A stretch of 64,000 bases of DNA from Lysobacterales bacterium (GCA_017305135.1 JAFKNA010000010.1:62001-126000), one strand, 5' to 3'. Positions 18,722 through 28,014 are shown, counted from the first letter of the stretch. The notes: generated by a model not told the origin, from the sequence alone. Program-made: numbers and translations.

Positions 18722-19498
18722 ATGCGAGTTCTGGTCAGCAACGACGACGGCGTCGACGCCCACGGCTTGCGCGTGCTCGCGCGCCGGCTGGCCGATGTCG
18801 GCGAAGTGACGGTGGTGGCGCCCGACCGCGACCGCTCCGGCGCCAGCAACTCGCTGACCCTGGACCGGCCGTTGCGTGCCGTGCAACTCGACGACGGGCT
18901 TTGGCGCGTCGCCGGCACCCCGACCGACTGCGTGCACCTGGCCCTTTCCGGGCTCCTCGAGCACGAGCCCGACATCGTCGTCTCGGGCATCAACGATTCG
19001 GCCAACCTTGGCGACGACGTGATCTATTCGGGCACCGTCTCCGCCGCCATCGAAGGGCGTTTCCTCGGCCTGCCCTCGATCGCCGTGTCGCTGGCCACGC
19101 GCGACCACAAGGGCGTGCATTACGACAGTGCGGCCGAAGCGGTGCTGCTGCTGCTGCGCCGCCTGCCGCTCGACCCGCTGCCCGCCGACACCATCCTCAA
19201 CGTGAACGTGCCGGACCGCCCGTGGGACGAGATCCGTGGCTTGGCGGTCACGCGCCTGGGCCGCCGCCATCGCTCCGCGCCCTGCCTGCGCGACACCGAC
19301 CCGCGCGGCCGTCCGATCTACTGGATCGGGCCGCCGGGCGACGTCGAGGACGACGGTCCGGGCACCGATTTCCACGCCATCCGCGACGGCTGGGTGTCGA
19401 TCACGCCGATCCACGTCGACCTTACGCGCTACCAGGCGCTGGAGAAGGTCAGCGGCTGGGTGGCGGCGCTGGAACCGCACATGCCGGGTGCGCCATGA
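18722..19498 (+). CDS. surE: 5'/3'-nucleotidase SurE
   Basis: A 258-residue metal-dependent nucleotidase that removes phosphate from nucleoside 5'- and 3'-monophosphates, linked to stationary-phase survival. It opens with [15 protein letters not shown], the invariant metal-binding NDDG, and contains [15 protein letters not shown], the conserved [10 protein letters not shown] and [20 protein letters not shown]. Length equals the family norm. The stop overlaps pcm by 4 bp, the classic surE-pcm arrangement. Confidence 0.97.
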   Translation: MRVLVSNDDGVDAHGLRVLARRLADVGEVTVVAPDRDRSGASNSLTLDRPLRAVQLDDGLWRVAGTPTDCVHLALSGLLEHEPDIVVSGINDSANLGDDVIYSGTVSAAIEGRFLGLPSIAVSLATRDHKGVHYDSAAEAVLLLLRRLPLDPLPADTILNVNVPDRPWDEIRGLAVTRLGRRHRSAPCLRDTDPRGRPIYWIGPPGDVEDDGPGTDFHAIRDGWVSITPIHVDLTRYQALEKVSGWVAALEPHMPGAP

Positions 19499-20169
19499 AC
19501 CTGTCGCGTCTCGATCCGGCCGCGCGCGGCCACGGCATGACCTCGCAACGGGCGCGCGACCGCCTGGTGGAACGCCTCGCCGGCGAGGGCATCGGCGACC
19601 GCCGCGTACTCGAGGTCATGCGGCAGATGCCGCGGCACCTGTTCATCGACGAGGCATTGGCCTCGCGCGCCTACGAGGACACCGCGCTGCCGATCGGCCG
19701 CGGCCAGACCATTTCGCAACCCTACGTGGTGGCGCGCATGACCGAGGCGCTGCTCGCGCACGGGGAGCCGCGCCGCGTGCTCGAGATCGGCACCGGCTCG
19801 GGCTACCAGTGCGCGGTGCTCGCCGGCCTGGTCGAGACCGTCTACACCGTCGAGCGCATCGAGGAACTGCTGCGCGCGGCCCGGCGGCGCTTCCGCAAGC
19901 TCGGCCTCGCCAACATCCGCTCGCGCCATGACGATGGCCGCCTCGGCTGGCCGGACGAGGCGCCCTTCGACGCGATCCTGCTCACCGCCGCGGGCGCGGC
20001 GCTGGAGCCTGCCCTGCTCGACCAGCTCGCGCCGGAGGGCTGCCTGGTGGCGCCGGTCGGCCCGCCCGGCAGCCAGACCCTGATCCGCGTGAGCGCCGGC
20101 GCGGACGGCTGGATTTCCGAGCCGCTGGCTGCGGTCAGTTTCGTACCGCTGCTCGGAGGCACCGGATGA
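19495..20169 (+). CDS. pcm: Protein-L-isoaspartate O-methyltransferase
   Basis: A 224-residue SAM-dependent methyltransferase that starts repair of isoaspartyl damage in ageing proteins. Visible are the pre-motif [20 protein letters not shown], motif [17 protein letters not shown], the motif around [14 protein letters not shown], and [17 protein letters not shown]. In most PCMTs the last is VTAAA-PE-P. The ATG overlaps surE (ATGA) and a 28-bp gap leads to yqaA; all fit one stationary-phase operon ending in rpoS. Confidence 0.96.
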   Translation: MNLSRLDPAARGHGMTSQRARDRLVERLAGEGIGDRRVLEVMRQMPRHLFIDEALASRAYEDTALPIGRGQTISQPYVVARMTEALLAHGEPRRVLEIGTGSGYQCAVLAGLVETVYTVERIEELLRAARRRFRKLGLANIRSRHDDGRLGWPDEAPFDAILLTAAGAALEPALLDQLAPEGCLVAPVGPPGSQTLIRVSAGADGWISEPLAAVSFVPLLGGTG

Positions 20170-20197
20170 GCGGCGGCATGTCGTCAGGGGTGTCGCG

Positions 20198-20803
20198 ATG
20201 AAGCTGTTCGAGCCGCTCTACGAACGGGCGCTGCGCTGGGCGGCGCATCCGCGGGCCGAGGCGTGGCTCGGCTTCCTGAGCTTCGTCGAGGCGATCATCT
20301 TCCCGATCATGCCCGAGGTGATGCTGGCGCCGATGGTGCTGGCGCGGCCGCGGCGCTGGTTCCGCATCGCCAGCATCAGCCTGGTCGGCTCGCTGCTCGG
20401 CGCGCTGGTCGGCTACGCGCTTGGCCACTACGCCTTCCACGCGTTGCGGCCGCTGCTCGGCGAACTCGGCTGGCTGCCGCGCATCGACGCGCTGGTGCTG
20501 CAACTGCAGCAGGACGTCGCGCAGCATCCCTGGAATGCGTTCTGGGCGCTGGTGATCGCCGGCTTCATGCCGATCCCGCTCAAGATCTTCACCTGGGCTT
20601 CGGGCATCGTCGGGGTGCCGCTGCCGGCCTTCATGGCGGCGATGTTCGTCGGCCGTGGCAAGCGCGTGTACCTGCTGGCGGGCGTCATCCGCCTCGGCGG
20701 CAAGCGTGCCGAGGAGGTGCTGCACCGCTGGATCGAGTGGATCGGCTGGGGGGTGATCGCGCTGCTCGCCGCCGCCTTCGTCTACTTCCGCTTCGTCCAT
20801 TAG
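20198..20803 (+). CDS. yqaA: YqaA-type DedA-family membrane protein
   Basis: A 201-residue inner-membrane protein with four or five hydrophobic segments. Conserved DedA/VTT features are EAIIFPIMPEVMLAPMVL, SLVGSLLGALVGYALGHYAF and the re-entrant-loop sequence GFMPIPLKIFTWASGI. This protein is often encoded between pcm and nlpD in xanthomonads. DedA proteins have been linked to lipid-carrier flipping and membrane homeostasis; the specific substrate of YqaA is unknown. Confidence 0.85.
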   Translation: MKLFEPLYERALRWAAHPRAEAWLGFLSFVEAIIFPIMPEVMLAPMVLARPRRWFRIASISLVGSLLGALVGYALGHYAFHALRPLLGELGWLPRIDALVLQLQQDVAQHPWNAFWALVIAGFMPIPLKIFTWASGIVGVPLPAFMAAMFVGRGKRVYLLAGVIRLGGKRAEEVLHRWIEWIGWGVIALLAAAFVYFRFVH

Positions 20804-20812
20804 GATGGGGGC

Positions 20813-21829
20813 ATGGAACGGCACTTCCTGACCTCCGGCCATTCGCTCGTGCTGACTGCGGCGCTCGTCCTCGGCGCCTGCGCGTCGACGGGCCCGGCGC
20901 CGGTCGACGACCTCAGCCACGGCGCTCCCGCGCGCCAGGCGGTGGCGCCGGCCACGGCCGCGGCGGGCGGCATGCATCGCGTGGCGCGCGGCGACACGCT
21001 CTACAGCATCGCCTTCCGCAATGGTCTCGACTACCGGGACCTCGCGCAGTGGAACGGCATCGGCGCGCCCTACACGATCTACGTCGGCCAGGAGCTCCGG
21101 CTCGGCCCCGGCGCACGGGGTGCCGCGCGGACGGATGCCGTGGCTGCGGCCGCGCCGATGCCGGCGCCCCCGTCGTCGCCGTCGGTCTCCACCCGCGCGG
21201 CGGCGCCGGCCGCCGTGGCCGCGACGCCCACCCCGCCGCCGTTCGAGAACGTGGAACCCGGCAGCGCCACTGCGGCGAAACCGCTGGCGCCCGCGCCGCC
21301 TTCGCAGGTGCCCGCCGCCACCGCCGCGGCGACCCTCGAGGCGACCGCTCCGCAGCCTGCCACGCCGGCGCCTGCCGCGGCGCCCACGCCGCCGCCGGTG
21401 AGTGCCGAACCGCTCGCCGCCCCGGCGCCGGCGCCGGCCGAGAGCCTGGTGGTGGGCGAGGTCGGCTGGCGCTGGCCGGCCGACGGGCGCGTGGTCGGCA
21501 ACTACGTGGCCGGCGATCGCACCCGCCAGGGCATCGACATTTCCGGACGCGCCGGCGATCCGGTGCGCGCCGCCGCCAACGGCTCGGTGGTCTACAGCGG
21601 CAACGGCCTGATCGGCTACGGCGAGCTCATCATCATCAAGCACAGCCCGAGTTTCCTGTCCGCCTACGGCCACAACCGCAAGCGGCTGGTCAAGGAGGGC
21701 GACCGCGTTGCCGCCGGCCAGGTGATCGCGGAGATGGGCACCGGCAGCGCCGGCCGCGACGCGTTGCATTTCGAGATCCGTCGCAATGGCAAGCCGGAGA
21801 ATCCGCTGGTGTTCCTGCCGCGCCGCTGA
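20813..21829 (+). CDS. nlpD: NlpD-like LysM/degenerate LytM (M23) envelope protein
   Basis: A 338-residue protein with an N-terminal export sequence ending LVLGACAS (lipobox LGAC, Cys near residue 23), a LysM domain (about 56-100, HRVARGDTLYSIAFRNG), a long Ala/Pro-rich linker (about 105-220) and a C-terminal LytM domain (about 225-338). The metal ligands are missing: RQGIDISG replaces H-x-G-x-D and ALHFEIR replaces HLH, as in E. coli NlpD (NKGIDIAG, RLHFEIR). It should therefore be an amidase activator rather than a peptidase. Gene order pcm-yqaA-nlpD-rpoS supports the name. Confidence 0.9.
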   Translation: MERHFLTSGHSLVLTAALVLGACASTGPAPVDDLSHGAPARQAVAPATAAAGGMHRVARGDTLYSIAFRNGLDYRDLAQWNGIGAPYTIYVGQELRLGPGARGAARTDAVAAAAPMPAPPSSPSVSTRAAAPAAVAATPTPPPFENVEPGSATAAKPLAPAPPSQVPAATAAATLEATAPQPATPAPAAAPTPPPVSAEPLAAPAPAPAESLVVGEVGWRWPADGRVVGNYVAGDRTRQGIDISGRAGDPVRAAANGSVVYSGNGLIGYGELIIIKHSPSFLSAYGHNRKRLVKEGDRVAAGQVIAEMGTGSAGRDALHFEIRRNGKPENPLVFLPRR

Positions 21830-21878
21830 CGGGGTGGCGCCGATTCCACGCCGACGGGGCCGGGGTTAAGCTGTCGCG

Positions 21879-22754
21879 GTGAGCACGCCCCCGTCCGAAG
21901 ACCGCGCGCGCGAAGGCTTCGCCGGCCTGGTCGATGCGATCGAGCCGCACGATGCGCAAGCGCGCACCCTGGCCAGCGCCTACCTGGGCGAGATCGGCCT
22001 GATCCCGCTGCTCGATGCCGCGCAGGAATGGGCGCTCGCCGAGCGCGTGCAACAGGGCGATGTCGAGGCGCGCCGGCGCTTCATCGAGGCCAACCTGCGC
22101 CTGGTGGTGCATGTCGCGCACCCCTATGCCGGGCGCGGCGTGGCCCTGATGGACCTGATCGCGGAGGGCAACCTCGGCCTGATCCGCGCGGTGGAGAAGT
22201 TCGACCCGGCACGGCGGCTGCGCTTTTCCACCTATGCGGTGTGGTGGATCCGCCACGCCGTGCAGGAGGCGCTGCTGCAGCAGGGCCGCACCGTGCGCGT
22301 GCCGGCCAACGTGCTGCGCGAATGGGCGCAGGTGCTGCGCATCGAGCGCGAACTCTCCGCGCGGCTCGGCAGCGCGCCCACGCTGGAGCAGGTGGCGGCC
22401 GCCGCCGGCCGGCCGGTGCGCGAGGTGGCCGAACTCTACCGCGCCAACGAGCGCATCGACTCGCTGGAGGCGGCCGATCCGGGCGAGCTGGCGCTCATCG
22501 TGCACATCCACGAACGCGACGATGGCCATGCCGAGGCGGCCGCGCCGCCGGACAGCGAGATGCTGGCCGGCTGGCTGGCGGCCCTGACCGAACGCCAGCG
22601 CGCGGTGGTGCAGCGCCGCTTCGGCCTCGATGGCATGCCGGTGCAGTCGCTGGCGGAGATCGGGCGCGAACTCGACATCAGCCGCGAGCGCGCCAGGCAG
22701 CTCCAGCAGGAGGCGCTGCTGCGGCTGCGCAAGCTGTCGCGGCAGGACGGGTGA
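21879..22754 (+). CDS. rpoS: Stationary-phase sigma factor RpoS
   Basis: A 291-residue sigma-70 family factor. Region 1.2 [17 protein letters not shown], region 2 ([20 protein letters not shown], then [20 protein letters not shown]) and region 4 ([17 protein letters not shown] to [16 protein letters not shown]) are all present. It is shorter than E. coli RpoS (330), chiefly at the N-terminus, and region 2.4-3.0 is diverged ([20 protein letters not shown] against [20 protein letters not shown]). Position directly after nlpD is the classic rpoS locus. Start is GTG. The nlpD coding region is where rpoS promoters usually lie. Confidence 0.9.
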   Translation: MSTPPSEDRAREGFAGLVDAIEPHDAQARTLASAYLGEIGLIPLLDAAQEWALAERVQQGDVEARRRFIEANLRLVVHVAHPYAGRGVALMDLIAEGNLGLIRAVEKFDPARRLRFSTYAVWWIRHAVQEALLQQGRTVRVPANVLREWAQVLRIERELSARLGSAPTLEQVAAAAGRPVREVAELYRANERIDSLEAADPGELALIVHIHERDDGHAEAAAPPDSEMLAGWLAALTERQRAVVQRRFGLDGMPVQSLAEIGRELDISRERARQLQQEALLRLRKLSRQDG

Positions 22755-22817
22755 GCGCCGCAGCCGGTCGCTGCGCACCGTGGCATGATCGGCTCCCACA
22801 CTGGACGGAGCTGCGCC

Positions 22818-23144
22818 ATGAAGACCCTTCGAAACCTGCTGCTCGCTTTCACGCTGGTCGCCCTCGCGTCCTGCGCGGCACCTGCGCCGCAGGCTGACGG
22901 TGCCAGGGTGGTCGGCACGGGCGTGTTCGTGTCGGCTGCCGGCGAGACGATGCGCGCCGTCTACCGCGCCGACGATACCGTCACCCTCACGCTGCCCGAC
23001 GGCTCGACCGAGCTGCTGCCGATCGCCGTCTCCGGCTCCGGCGCCCGTTACGCCGCCGGCAACCGCGAGTGGTGGGAGCACCAGGGCGAGGCGACGTACT
23101 CCGTCGACGGGAAGCCGGTGTTCAGCGGCAAATTGCAGCGCTGA
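22818..23144 (+). CDS. MliC-like lipoprotein (C-type lysozyme inhibitor fold)
   Basis: A 108-residue lipoprotein with lipobox LASC (Cys near residue 20) and a small beta domain. The pattern VYRADDTVTLTLPDGSTELL, then SGSGARYAAGNREWWEHQGE resembles MliC/PliC lysozyme inhibitors, in which the SGSGARY loop enters the lysozyme active site. The two cysteines that form a disulfide in classic MliC are absent. It would sit in the outer or inner membrane facing the periplasm. Monocistronic after rpoS. Confidence 0.75.
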   Translation: MKTLRNLLLAFTLVALASCAAPAPQADGARVVGTGVFVSAAGETMRAVYRADDTVTLTLPDGSTELLPIAVSGSGARYAAGNREWWEHQGEATYSVDGKPVFSGKLQR

Positions 23145-23246
23145 GGCGCCGGCCGGCCACGGTGGGACAAGGGCGGACCCGCTGCGGCGGGACGACCACA
23201 GGAGCGAGCGCAGCGAGTCATCCAGGTTTCGTTTTACCCGCGGCGC

Positions 23247-23296
23247 ATGGATCGCTCCCGGCGATCCATTCAATGGATGCCCGCTTTCGCGGGCAT
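23247..23296. repeat. Two adjacent perfect hairpins between mliC-like and sco genes
   Basis: ATGGATCGC-TCCCG-GCGATCCAT (23247-23269) is followed by ATGCCCGC-TTTC-GCGGGCAT (23277-23296). No T-run follows. The ATGCCCGC hairpin recurs at 53095 with a different loop. The 264-bp convergent spacer holds no gene I can support. Confidence 0.75.
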
Positions 23297-23408
23297 GGAA
23301 TCATGAGGCCGGGATCGGAGTTCCTGCTCGGCGCCAAGGCTCGGTTGCTTGAAGCCCCTCTCCATCGCGCAGCCGGACCAGCGCCACGCGCGGTTGCTGC
23401 GCAGGAGG

Positions 23409-24017
23409 TCAGGGGCTTGGCGTCGCGGGTGACAGGGTTTGCGTGAGGGCCGTGACGAAGGCCGGGTCGAGCTTGCCCATGGTCTCGCTGCGGGCGACGA
23501 CGCGACCGTCGGCGTCGAGCAGGATCATCACGCCAGCGTGGCTGAAGCTGCCGTCGGCGAGCTGGCGGAAGGGAATGTCGAGGAGCGCGGCGATGCGCCG
23601 CACGTCGGCGGCGTCGGCGCGGGCGAGCGTCCAGCGCGCAGTGTCGATGCGGCGCTTTTCCGCCAGCGCCTTCAGCGCTGCGGGCGTGTCGCGCTCGGCG
23701 TCGAAGCTGACCAGCAGCACGTCGAGGCGGGCGCGTGCCGCCTCCGGCAGTTCGCCTTCGGTCTTCCGGATGGTGTCGATCAGCAGCGGGCACATGTAGG
23801 GACAGTCCGCGTAGAACATGCTGATCAGGCGCGGCTTGCCATGGCCGGCGGAGAAATCGAACGTGCGTGCGTCCTGGTCGGTGAGGGCCGCCTTGAGCTG
23901 GTACAGCGAGTCGGCCGGAACGGCGGGCGGCGTGCTGGCGGCGAGGGCGGCGGTGCCGATGAGTGCCAGCAGCAGGCCCAGTGTGGCGCGACTGAAGAGG
24001 GAGCGCGGAGGAGTCAT
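23409..24017 (-). CDS. SCO1/SenC-family copper chaperone
   Basis: A 202-residue exported protein with a signal peptide (about residues 1-26) and a thioredoxin-fold SCO domain. The copper-binding CPYMC (C72, C76) and the distal histidine H160 in GSFSHAG are all present. SCO proteins deliver copper to CuA of oxidases; next to nirK and nirV it may supply copper to the nitrite reductase instead. A 42-bp gap separates it from nirV in the same direction, so it is probably the third gene of a nirK-nirV-sco operon. Confidence 0.88.
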   Translation of the reverse strand: MTPPRSLFSRATLGLLLALIGTAALAASTPPAVPADSLYQLKAALTDQDARTFDFSAGHGKPRLISMFYADCPYMCPLLIDTIRKTEGELPEAARARLDVLLVSFDAERDTPAALKALAEKRRIDTARWTLARADAADVRRIAALLDIPFRQLADGSFSHAGVMILLDADGRVVARSETMGKLDPAFVTALTQTLSPATPSP

Positions 24018-24059
24018 GGTGTCTCCGGATCGGGAAGAGAGGACGCGGGGCGGAGCAAA

Positions 24060-24854
24060 TCAGGGCAGCTCGCGTGCGCAGCGGAAGCCAAGGTTCATGG
24101 TGGTGTTGACGGCCTTCAGCGAAGACAGCATGGCGACCCGCATCAGGAGCGCATAGTTGTCGCGGTCGCGCAGGCTCAGTGCCGCCTCGCCGCAGAACTT
24201 CAGGCGGTCGGGATCGCCTTGGTCGCGGCTGTCCGGGGCGACGATGAGGGCGCTGAAGTCGTCCACCCATTCCCACACCAGCGCGTGCAGGTCGCGCACG
24301 CCGTAGAGATTGGGCTCGCCGCCGATGCGGCCCAGGCCCTGGCTTGACGGCTGCGAGTACCAGTCCAGCAGCTCGCGGCGCCAGGCCGGATCGTTGCGCG
24401 CGTCCGCGACGCTGGCGCTGGCCGCGGCGGCGCGTTCCCATTCCAGCCAGGTCGGCAGGCGCGCATCCTCCGCGCGGCAGTACGCATCGGCGGCGAACCA
24501 GCTCACCCGGGTCACCGGCTGGTCGGGCGGGGCGTCCGCGCCGAGGTGGTCGGGCGCCGCCCAGTGCTCGAGATAGCGCTGGTCGGCGAACACGCCCGCC
24601 ACAGCGCCGCGGCGCCATTCCGGATGCGCCTGCACGAAGGCCAGGAACTCGGCGTTGGTCACCGGCTCGCTGCGCAGCGCGTAGGCGGCGAGCGGGACGG
24701 GCGTGGCGTCGGCTTCCGTGGCCAGCACGCTGGTGAAGCCGGTGGCCGGAATCGGCCGGTAATCCGGCGCCGCGGCCGCCCCCATGGCGGCCACGCAGGC
24801 GGTGAGGCCGAGCAGCCAGCGCGTGGCGCCATGGAGGAAGGCCGCGGCGCGCAT
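24060..24854 (-). CDS. nirV: NirV: formylglycine-generating-enzyme-fold protein beside nirK
   Basis: A 264-residue exported protein (signal peptide about 1-29, ending AMGAAAA) with an FGE-sulfatase (SUMF1) fold: PVTNAEFLAFVQAHPEWRR, DQPVTRVSWFAADAYCRAED, RLPTWLEWERAA and the C-terminal TTMNLGFRCARELP. Proteins of this type encoded next to nirK are named NirV; their exact role is unproven. True formylglycine generation looks unlikely because the paired active-site cysteines are not evident. Its start codon lies 1 bp past the nirK stop, so translation is coupled to nirK. Confidence 0.85.
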   Translation of the reverse strand: MRAAAFLHGATRWLLGLTACVAAMGAAAAPDYRPIPATGFTSVLATEADATPVPLAAYALRSEPVTNAEFLAFVQAHPEWRRGAVAGVFADQRYLEHWAAPDHLGADAPPDQPVTRVSWFAADAYCRAEDARLPTWLEWERAAAASASVADARNDPAWRRELLDWYSQPSSQGLGRIGGEPNLYGVRDLHALVWEWVDDFSALIVAPDSRDQGDPDRLKFCGEAALSLRDRDNYALLMRVAMLSSLKAVNTTMNLGFRCARELP

Positions 24855-24855
24855 C

Positions 24856-26379
24856 TCAGTGCTCCGCCTGGTTCGGATGTTCCGGCCCGCTGGCGCGCAC
24901 CGTGGCGACTTCTTCCTTGGTGATCCGTCCACCCGGATTGTCCCAGCTGTTGAGCACGTAGGTGAGGATATTGGCCACCTCGTCGTCGGTGAGCTGGCTC
25001 ATCGGCGGCATCACCGAGTTGTACTCGGTGCCGTTGACTTTGACCGGGCCGGACAGGCCGTGCAGCACCACCTCGATGGCATGTTTCGGATCGGCCGCCA
25101 GGTAGTCGGACTTGGCGAGCGGCGGGAACACGCCGGCCATGCCCTCGCCGTTGGCCTGGTGGCACACCGAGCAGGTGCCGGTGAAGAGCTGCTTGCCGGC
25201 GGCGATCTGTTCGTCCTTGGTGAGCGTGCCGGCCGCGTTCGCCTTGGCCGCGGCGGTCACCGCCTTGAGGTTCGGTTCCGAGCGGTCGCCGAGGTACACC
25301 GCGTCCACTTCCTTGCCGGAGTAGATCGACTTGTCCTCCTCGCCCTCCACCTTGAGGATCGCCAGCGCGCCCTTGTTGAAGGCCCGGAAGATGGAGTGGT
25401 CGACCAGCACGTAGCTGCCGGGCACCTCGGTGTGGAACTCCACCGTGACCGCGCCGCCGGCCGGGATCAGCGTGGTCTGCACGTTCTCCTGCCAGTGCGT
25501 GCCACCCTCCGGCTGCACCTTGTCGAAGATCTCGCCGATGACGTGGAAGCTCGACACCAGGTTCGGGCCGCCGTTGCCGACGAACATCCGCACCGTCTGG
25601 TTGGTCTGCGCGATGAGGGCGTTGTCGCCGGTGAGCGCGCCCTCGCTGCCGTTGAAGAGCACGTAGGTCGGGTGCTCGTCGATGGCCTTCTCCATGTCGA
25701 AGGGCTGCAGGCCCTTCTCGCGGTACTTGCCGGTGGTGTAGAAGTCGCCCTGCATCACGTAGAACTCGTGGTCGACGGGGGGCAGGCCCTCGGGCGGCTC
25801 GACCAGGATCAGGCCGTACATGCCGTTGGCGATGTGCATGCCAACCGGCGCGGTGGCGCAGTGGTAGACGTAGAGGCCCTGGTTGAGCGCCTTGAAGGTG
25901 AACTGCGATTCGTGCCCCGGCGCGGTGAAGCTCGAGGCCGCGCCGCCGCCCGGACCGGTCACGCCGTGCAGGTCGATGTTGTGCGGCATCTTGCTGTCCG
26001 GCGCGTTCTTGAGGTGGAACTCCACCGTGTCGCCCTGGCGCACGCGGATGAAGCTGCCGGGCACGGTGCCGCCGAAGGTCCAGAAGGTGTAGCTGACGCC
26101 TTCGGAGATCGGCATGTCCTTCTCGATGACTTCCAGGTCCACGATCACCTTGGCCGGATAGTCGCGGTTGGTCGGCGGCGGCACGTGCGGCGGGCTGGTC
26201 AGTACCGCCTGGATCGGCGCGCCCTGCGGCGGGCCGAAATCGCCCTTGGCCGAACCGCCCGTGGTGGATGCGGCCAGCATCGGGCCGGCGGCCTGTGCGG
26301 CCGGCGTCGGGCTGGTGCTCGAGGTGCAGCCGGCGAGCGCGACTGCGGCCATCAGTGCGAGGGGAATCGACATGCGCAT
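24856..26379 (-). CDS. nirK: Copper nitrite reductase NirK, lipoprotein form with C-terminal cytochrome c
   Basis: A 507-residue protein that reduces nitrite to NO. It has a lipobox LAGC (C18), two cupredoxin domains and a fused C-terminal cytochrome c domain (about 385-475). Copper ligands are visible: type 1 H133, C174, H182, M187; type 2 H138, H173, H328; catalytic D136 and H279. Haem binds at CSVCH (403-407) with M457 or M460 as axial candidate in MPPM. The start at 26379 has AAGGA 8 nt upstream. An Fnr-type box is centred 74 nt ahead. Most NirKs lack both the lipid anchor and the cytochrome domain; the fusion gives the enzyme its own electron donor. Confidence 0.95.
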   Translation of the reverse strand: MRMSIPLALMAAVALAGCTSSTSPTPAAQAAGPMLAASTTGGSAKGDFGPPQGAPIQAVLTSPPHVPPPTNRDYPAKVIVDLEVIEKDMPISEGVSYTFWTFGGTVPGSFIRVRQGDTVEFHLKNAPDSKMPHNIDLHGVTGPGGGAASSFTAPGHESQFTFKALNQGLYVYHCATAPVGMHIANGMYGLILVEPPEGLPPVDHEFYVMQGDFYTTGKYREKGLQPFDMEKAIDEHPTYVLFNGSEGALTGDNALIAQTNQTVRMFVGNGGPNLVSSFHVIGEIFDKVQPEGGTHWQENVQTTLIPAGGAVTVEFHTEVPGSYVLVDHSIFRAFNKGALAILKVEGEEDKSIYSGKEVDAVYLGDRSEPNLKAVTAAAKANAAGTLTKDEQIAAGKQLFTGTCSVCHQANGEGMAGVFPPLAKSDYLAADPKHAIEVVLHGLSGPVKVNGTEYNSVMPPMSQLTDDEVANILTYVLNSWDNPGGRITKEEVATVRASGPEHPNQAEH

Positions 26380-26446
26380 GGAAAGCTTCCTTATGACGGG
26401 CAGTTGGAACCTGGACGAAGTCTCGGCTGCGGGTTGGGGGAGCATC

Positions 26447-26460
26447 CTGACCTGCGTCAA
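26447..26460 (-). promoter_or_regulatory. Fnr/Dnr-type box upstream of nirK
   Basis: Read on the minus strand it is TTGACGCAGGTCAG, one mismatch from TTGAY-N4-RTCAA, centred 74 nt before the nirK start. That spacing allows a -41.5 activator position with a 5' leader of about 33 nt. The 376-bp nirK/porin divergent region holds this box and the one at 26673 but no gene. Confidence 0.7.
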
Positions 26461-26672
26461 CCGGCGCGCCGAGGGACGCACAAACGGCTGTGGCAAGTCG
26501 TCGCACGAGCCTGCCGGGAAGCCGCGCGCAAGTCCACGTTGTGCACATTTCTCCTTCAGCTCGTGGCCAGATGCCGTCGTAAGTTGCTGATGAAAAAGGA
26601 CGGCTTTTCCGGAAGCACGGCGGCCATCGCAACTCCCGCGCATCGCGGCGGCGCGGCCGGCGGCCGCCGCGC

Positions 26673-26686
26673 TTGATGTTCGTCAA
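26673..26686 (+). promoter_or_regulatory. Fnr/Dnr-type box upstream of the porin gene
   Basis: TTGATGTTCGTCAA fits the Fnr/Anr/Dnr consensus in every defined position. It is centred 76 nt ahead of the ATG at 26756, mirroring the spacing of the nirK box on the other strand. Confidence 0.72.
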
Positions 26687-26755
26687 GGGTGGTCGCGGGC
26701 GCCTGGCGCAGATTTCCCCGCAGCCGGCATCCCGCCGGAAAGCGAGCGAATCCCC

Positions 26756-27973
26756 ATGCACCGTCCACTCCGCCGCATCCCGCTTGCAGCGACCGTCGTC
26801 GCCCTCCTCGCTGGCTGGAGCACGAGCGCAACCGCCGCTCCGCCGCCGCAGAGCGGTCCGGTGATCGAGCTGCGCCAGCGCTACGAACACGTCGACGACG
26901 CCGCCTCCGCCAGGAACGCCGACGCGCATACCCTGCGCCTGCGCCTGCGCCTGGGCTATCACTGGGCGTTCGCGCCGGGCTGGCAGGCCCATGTCGACGG
27001 CGAGCACGTGCAGCCGCTGTCCGGCGAGCACTACAACAGCACCGCCAACGGAAGGGTGCAGTACCCGGTGGTGGCCGACCCGAAATCCACCGAGCTTAAC
27101 CAGGCCTTCATCGCATGGAGCAACGAAACCTCGGGCGTCACGGTCGGCCGCCAGCGCATCCAGCTCGACAACCAGCGCTTCATCGGCAACTCCGGCTGGC
27201 GCCAGAACGAGCAGACCTTCGACGCGGTCGCCCTGAAGCACAGTCTTGCGCCCGGCGGGCCGACCTTCCAGTACATCCATCTCGACCGCGTGCTGCGCGT
27301 CTTCGGCGAGGACCACCCCGATCCGCTGCAGGCGCGCTGGAAATTGAACGGTCACCTGCTGCACCTCGACCAGCCGCTGCCGCTCGGCCAGCTCGCCACC
27401 TACGGATACCTGATCAAGAATCGCGACGTCGCCACCCTGTCCACGCAGACCTGGGGCCTGCGCTGGACCGGACAGAAGGAACTTGCCCAGGCGACGCCGG
27501 GCTGGGCGCTCGAGTACGCGCACCAGTCCGACTGGGGCAACAACCCGCTGTCCGTAAGCGCGAGCTACCGCCTGCTGGAAGGGAGCCTGAAATGGCGCGG
27601 CGTGACCTTCAGGGCCGGCCAGGAAGTGCTGGGCGGCGACGGCCGCTACGGCTTCTCCACGCCCTACGCCAGCCTGCACCCGTTCAACGGCTGGGCCGAC
27701 CGTTTCGGCGGCGTCTCACCCCGTGATGGTCTCGACGACCGCTATTTCGGCGCGAGCGGCGGCATCGGCGCAAGCGCCTTCACCTGGGCCGCCGCCTGGC
27801 ATGACTTCCGCGCCGACCACGGCGGCGCGTCCTACGGCACGGAACTGGACCTCTCGCTCGGCTACGCCTTCGGCACGCACTGGAACGCACTGCTGAAATA
27901 CGCCGACTACCGCGCGGACGGCTTCTCCACGGACGTGAGGAAGGCCTGGGCGAGCGTCGAGTACCGTTTTTGA
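26756..27973 (+). CDS. Alginate-export-family outer-membrane beta-barrel porin
   Basis: A 405-residue outer-membrane protein: signal peptide (about 1-27, ending TSATA), then many amphipathic beta strands and a terminal aromatic residue (VEYRF) as expected for BAM substrates. The strands with LRLRLRLGYHWAFAPGW, VTVGRQRIQLDNQRFIGNSG and the C-terminal LSLGYAFGTHWNALLKYADY match the alginate-export (AlgE-like) porin family, whose members are often general anion or small-molecule porins. Paired divergently with nirK and preceded by its own Fnr box, it may admit nitrite or another anaerobic substrate; this is inference. Confidence 0.85.
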   Translation: MHRPLRRIPLAATVVALLAGWSTSATAAPPPQSGPVIELRQRYEHVDDAASARNADAHTLRLRLRLGYHWAFAPGWQAHVDGEHVQPLSGEHYNSTANGRVQYPVVADPKSTELNQAFIAWSNETSGVTVGRQRIQLDNQRFIGNSGWRQNEQTFDAVALKHSLAPGGPTFQYIHLDRVLRVFGEDHPDPLQARWKLNGHLLHLDQPLPLGQLATYGYLIKNRDVATLSTQTWGLRWTGQKELAQATPGWALEYAHQSDWGNNPLSVSASYRLLEGSLKWRGVTFRAGQEVLGGDGRYGFSTPYASLHPFNGWADRFGGVSPRDGLDDRYFGASGGIGASAFTWAAAWHDFRADHGGASYGTELDLSLGYAFGTHWNALLKYADYRADGFSTDVRKAWASVEYRF

Positions 27974-27994
27974 GGGCTGAGGGCTGAGGGCTGA
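27974..27994 (+). repeat. Three tandem GGGCTGA heptamers after the porin stop
   Basis: Three exact GGGCTGA units start at the base after the stop codon. The same heptamer array ends the hemerythrin gene (45386-45406), and its reverse complement lies over the end of the Mth938-like gene (about 45484-45497). Confidence 0.8.
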
Positions 27995-28014
27995 TCGGCA
28001 GCCCTGCCTCGTAC

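Noticed and set aside
20813-21829. Active M23 zinc endopeptidase
   Set aside because: The LytM domain lacks the H-x3-D and H-x-H metal ligands, so an amidase activator (NlpD) is the better call.
23277-23296. Rho-independent terminator of the MliC-like gene
   Set aside because: The stem is perfect, but no T-run follows on either strand; kept as a repeat hairpin instead.
24659-27679. A very long minus-strand open frame of about 1000 codons across nirK and the porin gene
   Set aside because: It runs out of frame with nirK and antisense to the porin, has low-complexity Ala/Arg/Gly composition and no recognisable domain. Such frames are normal in GC-rich DNA, where stops are rare.
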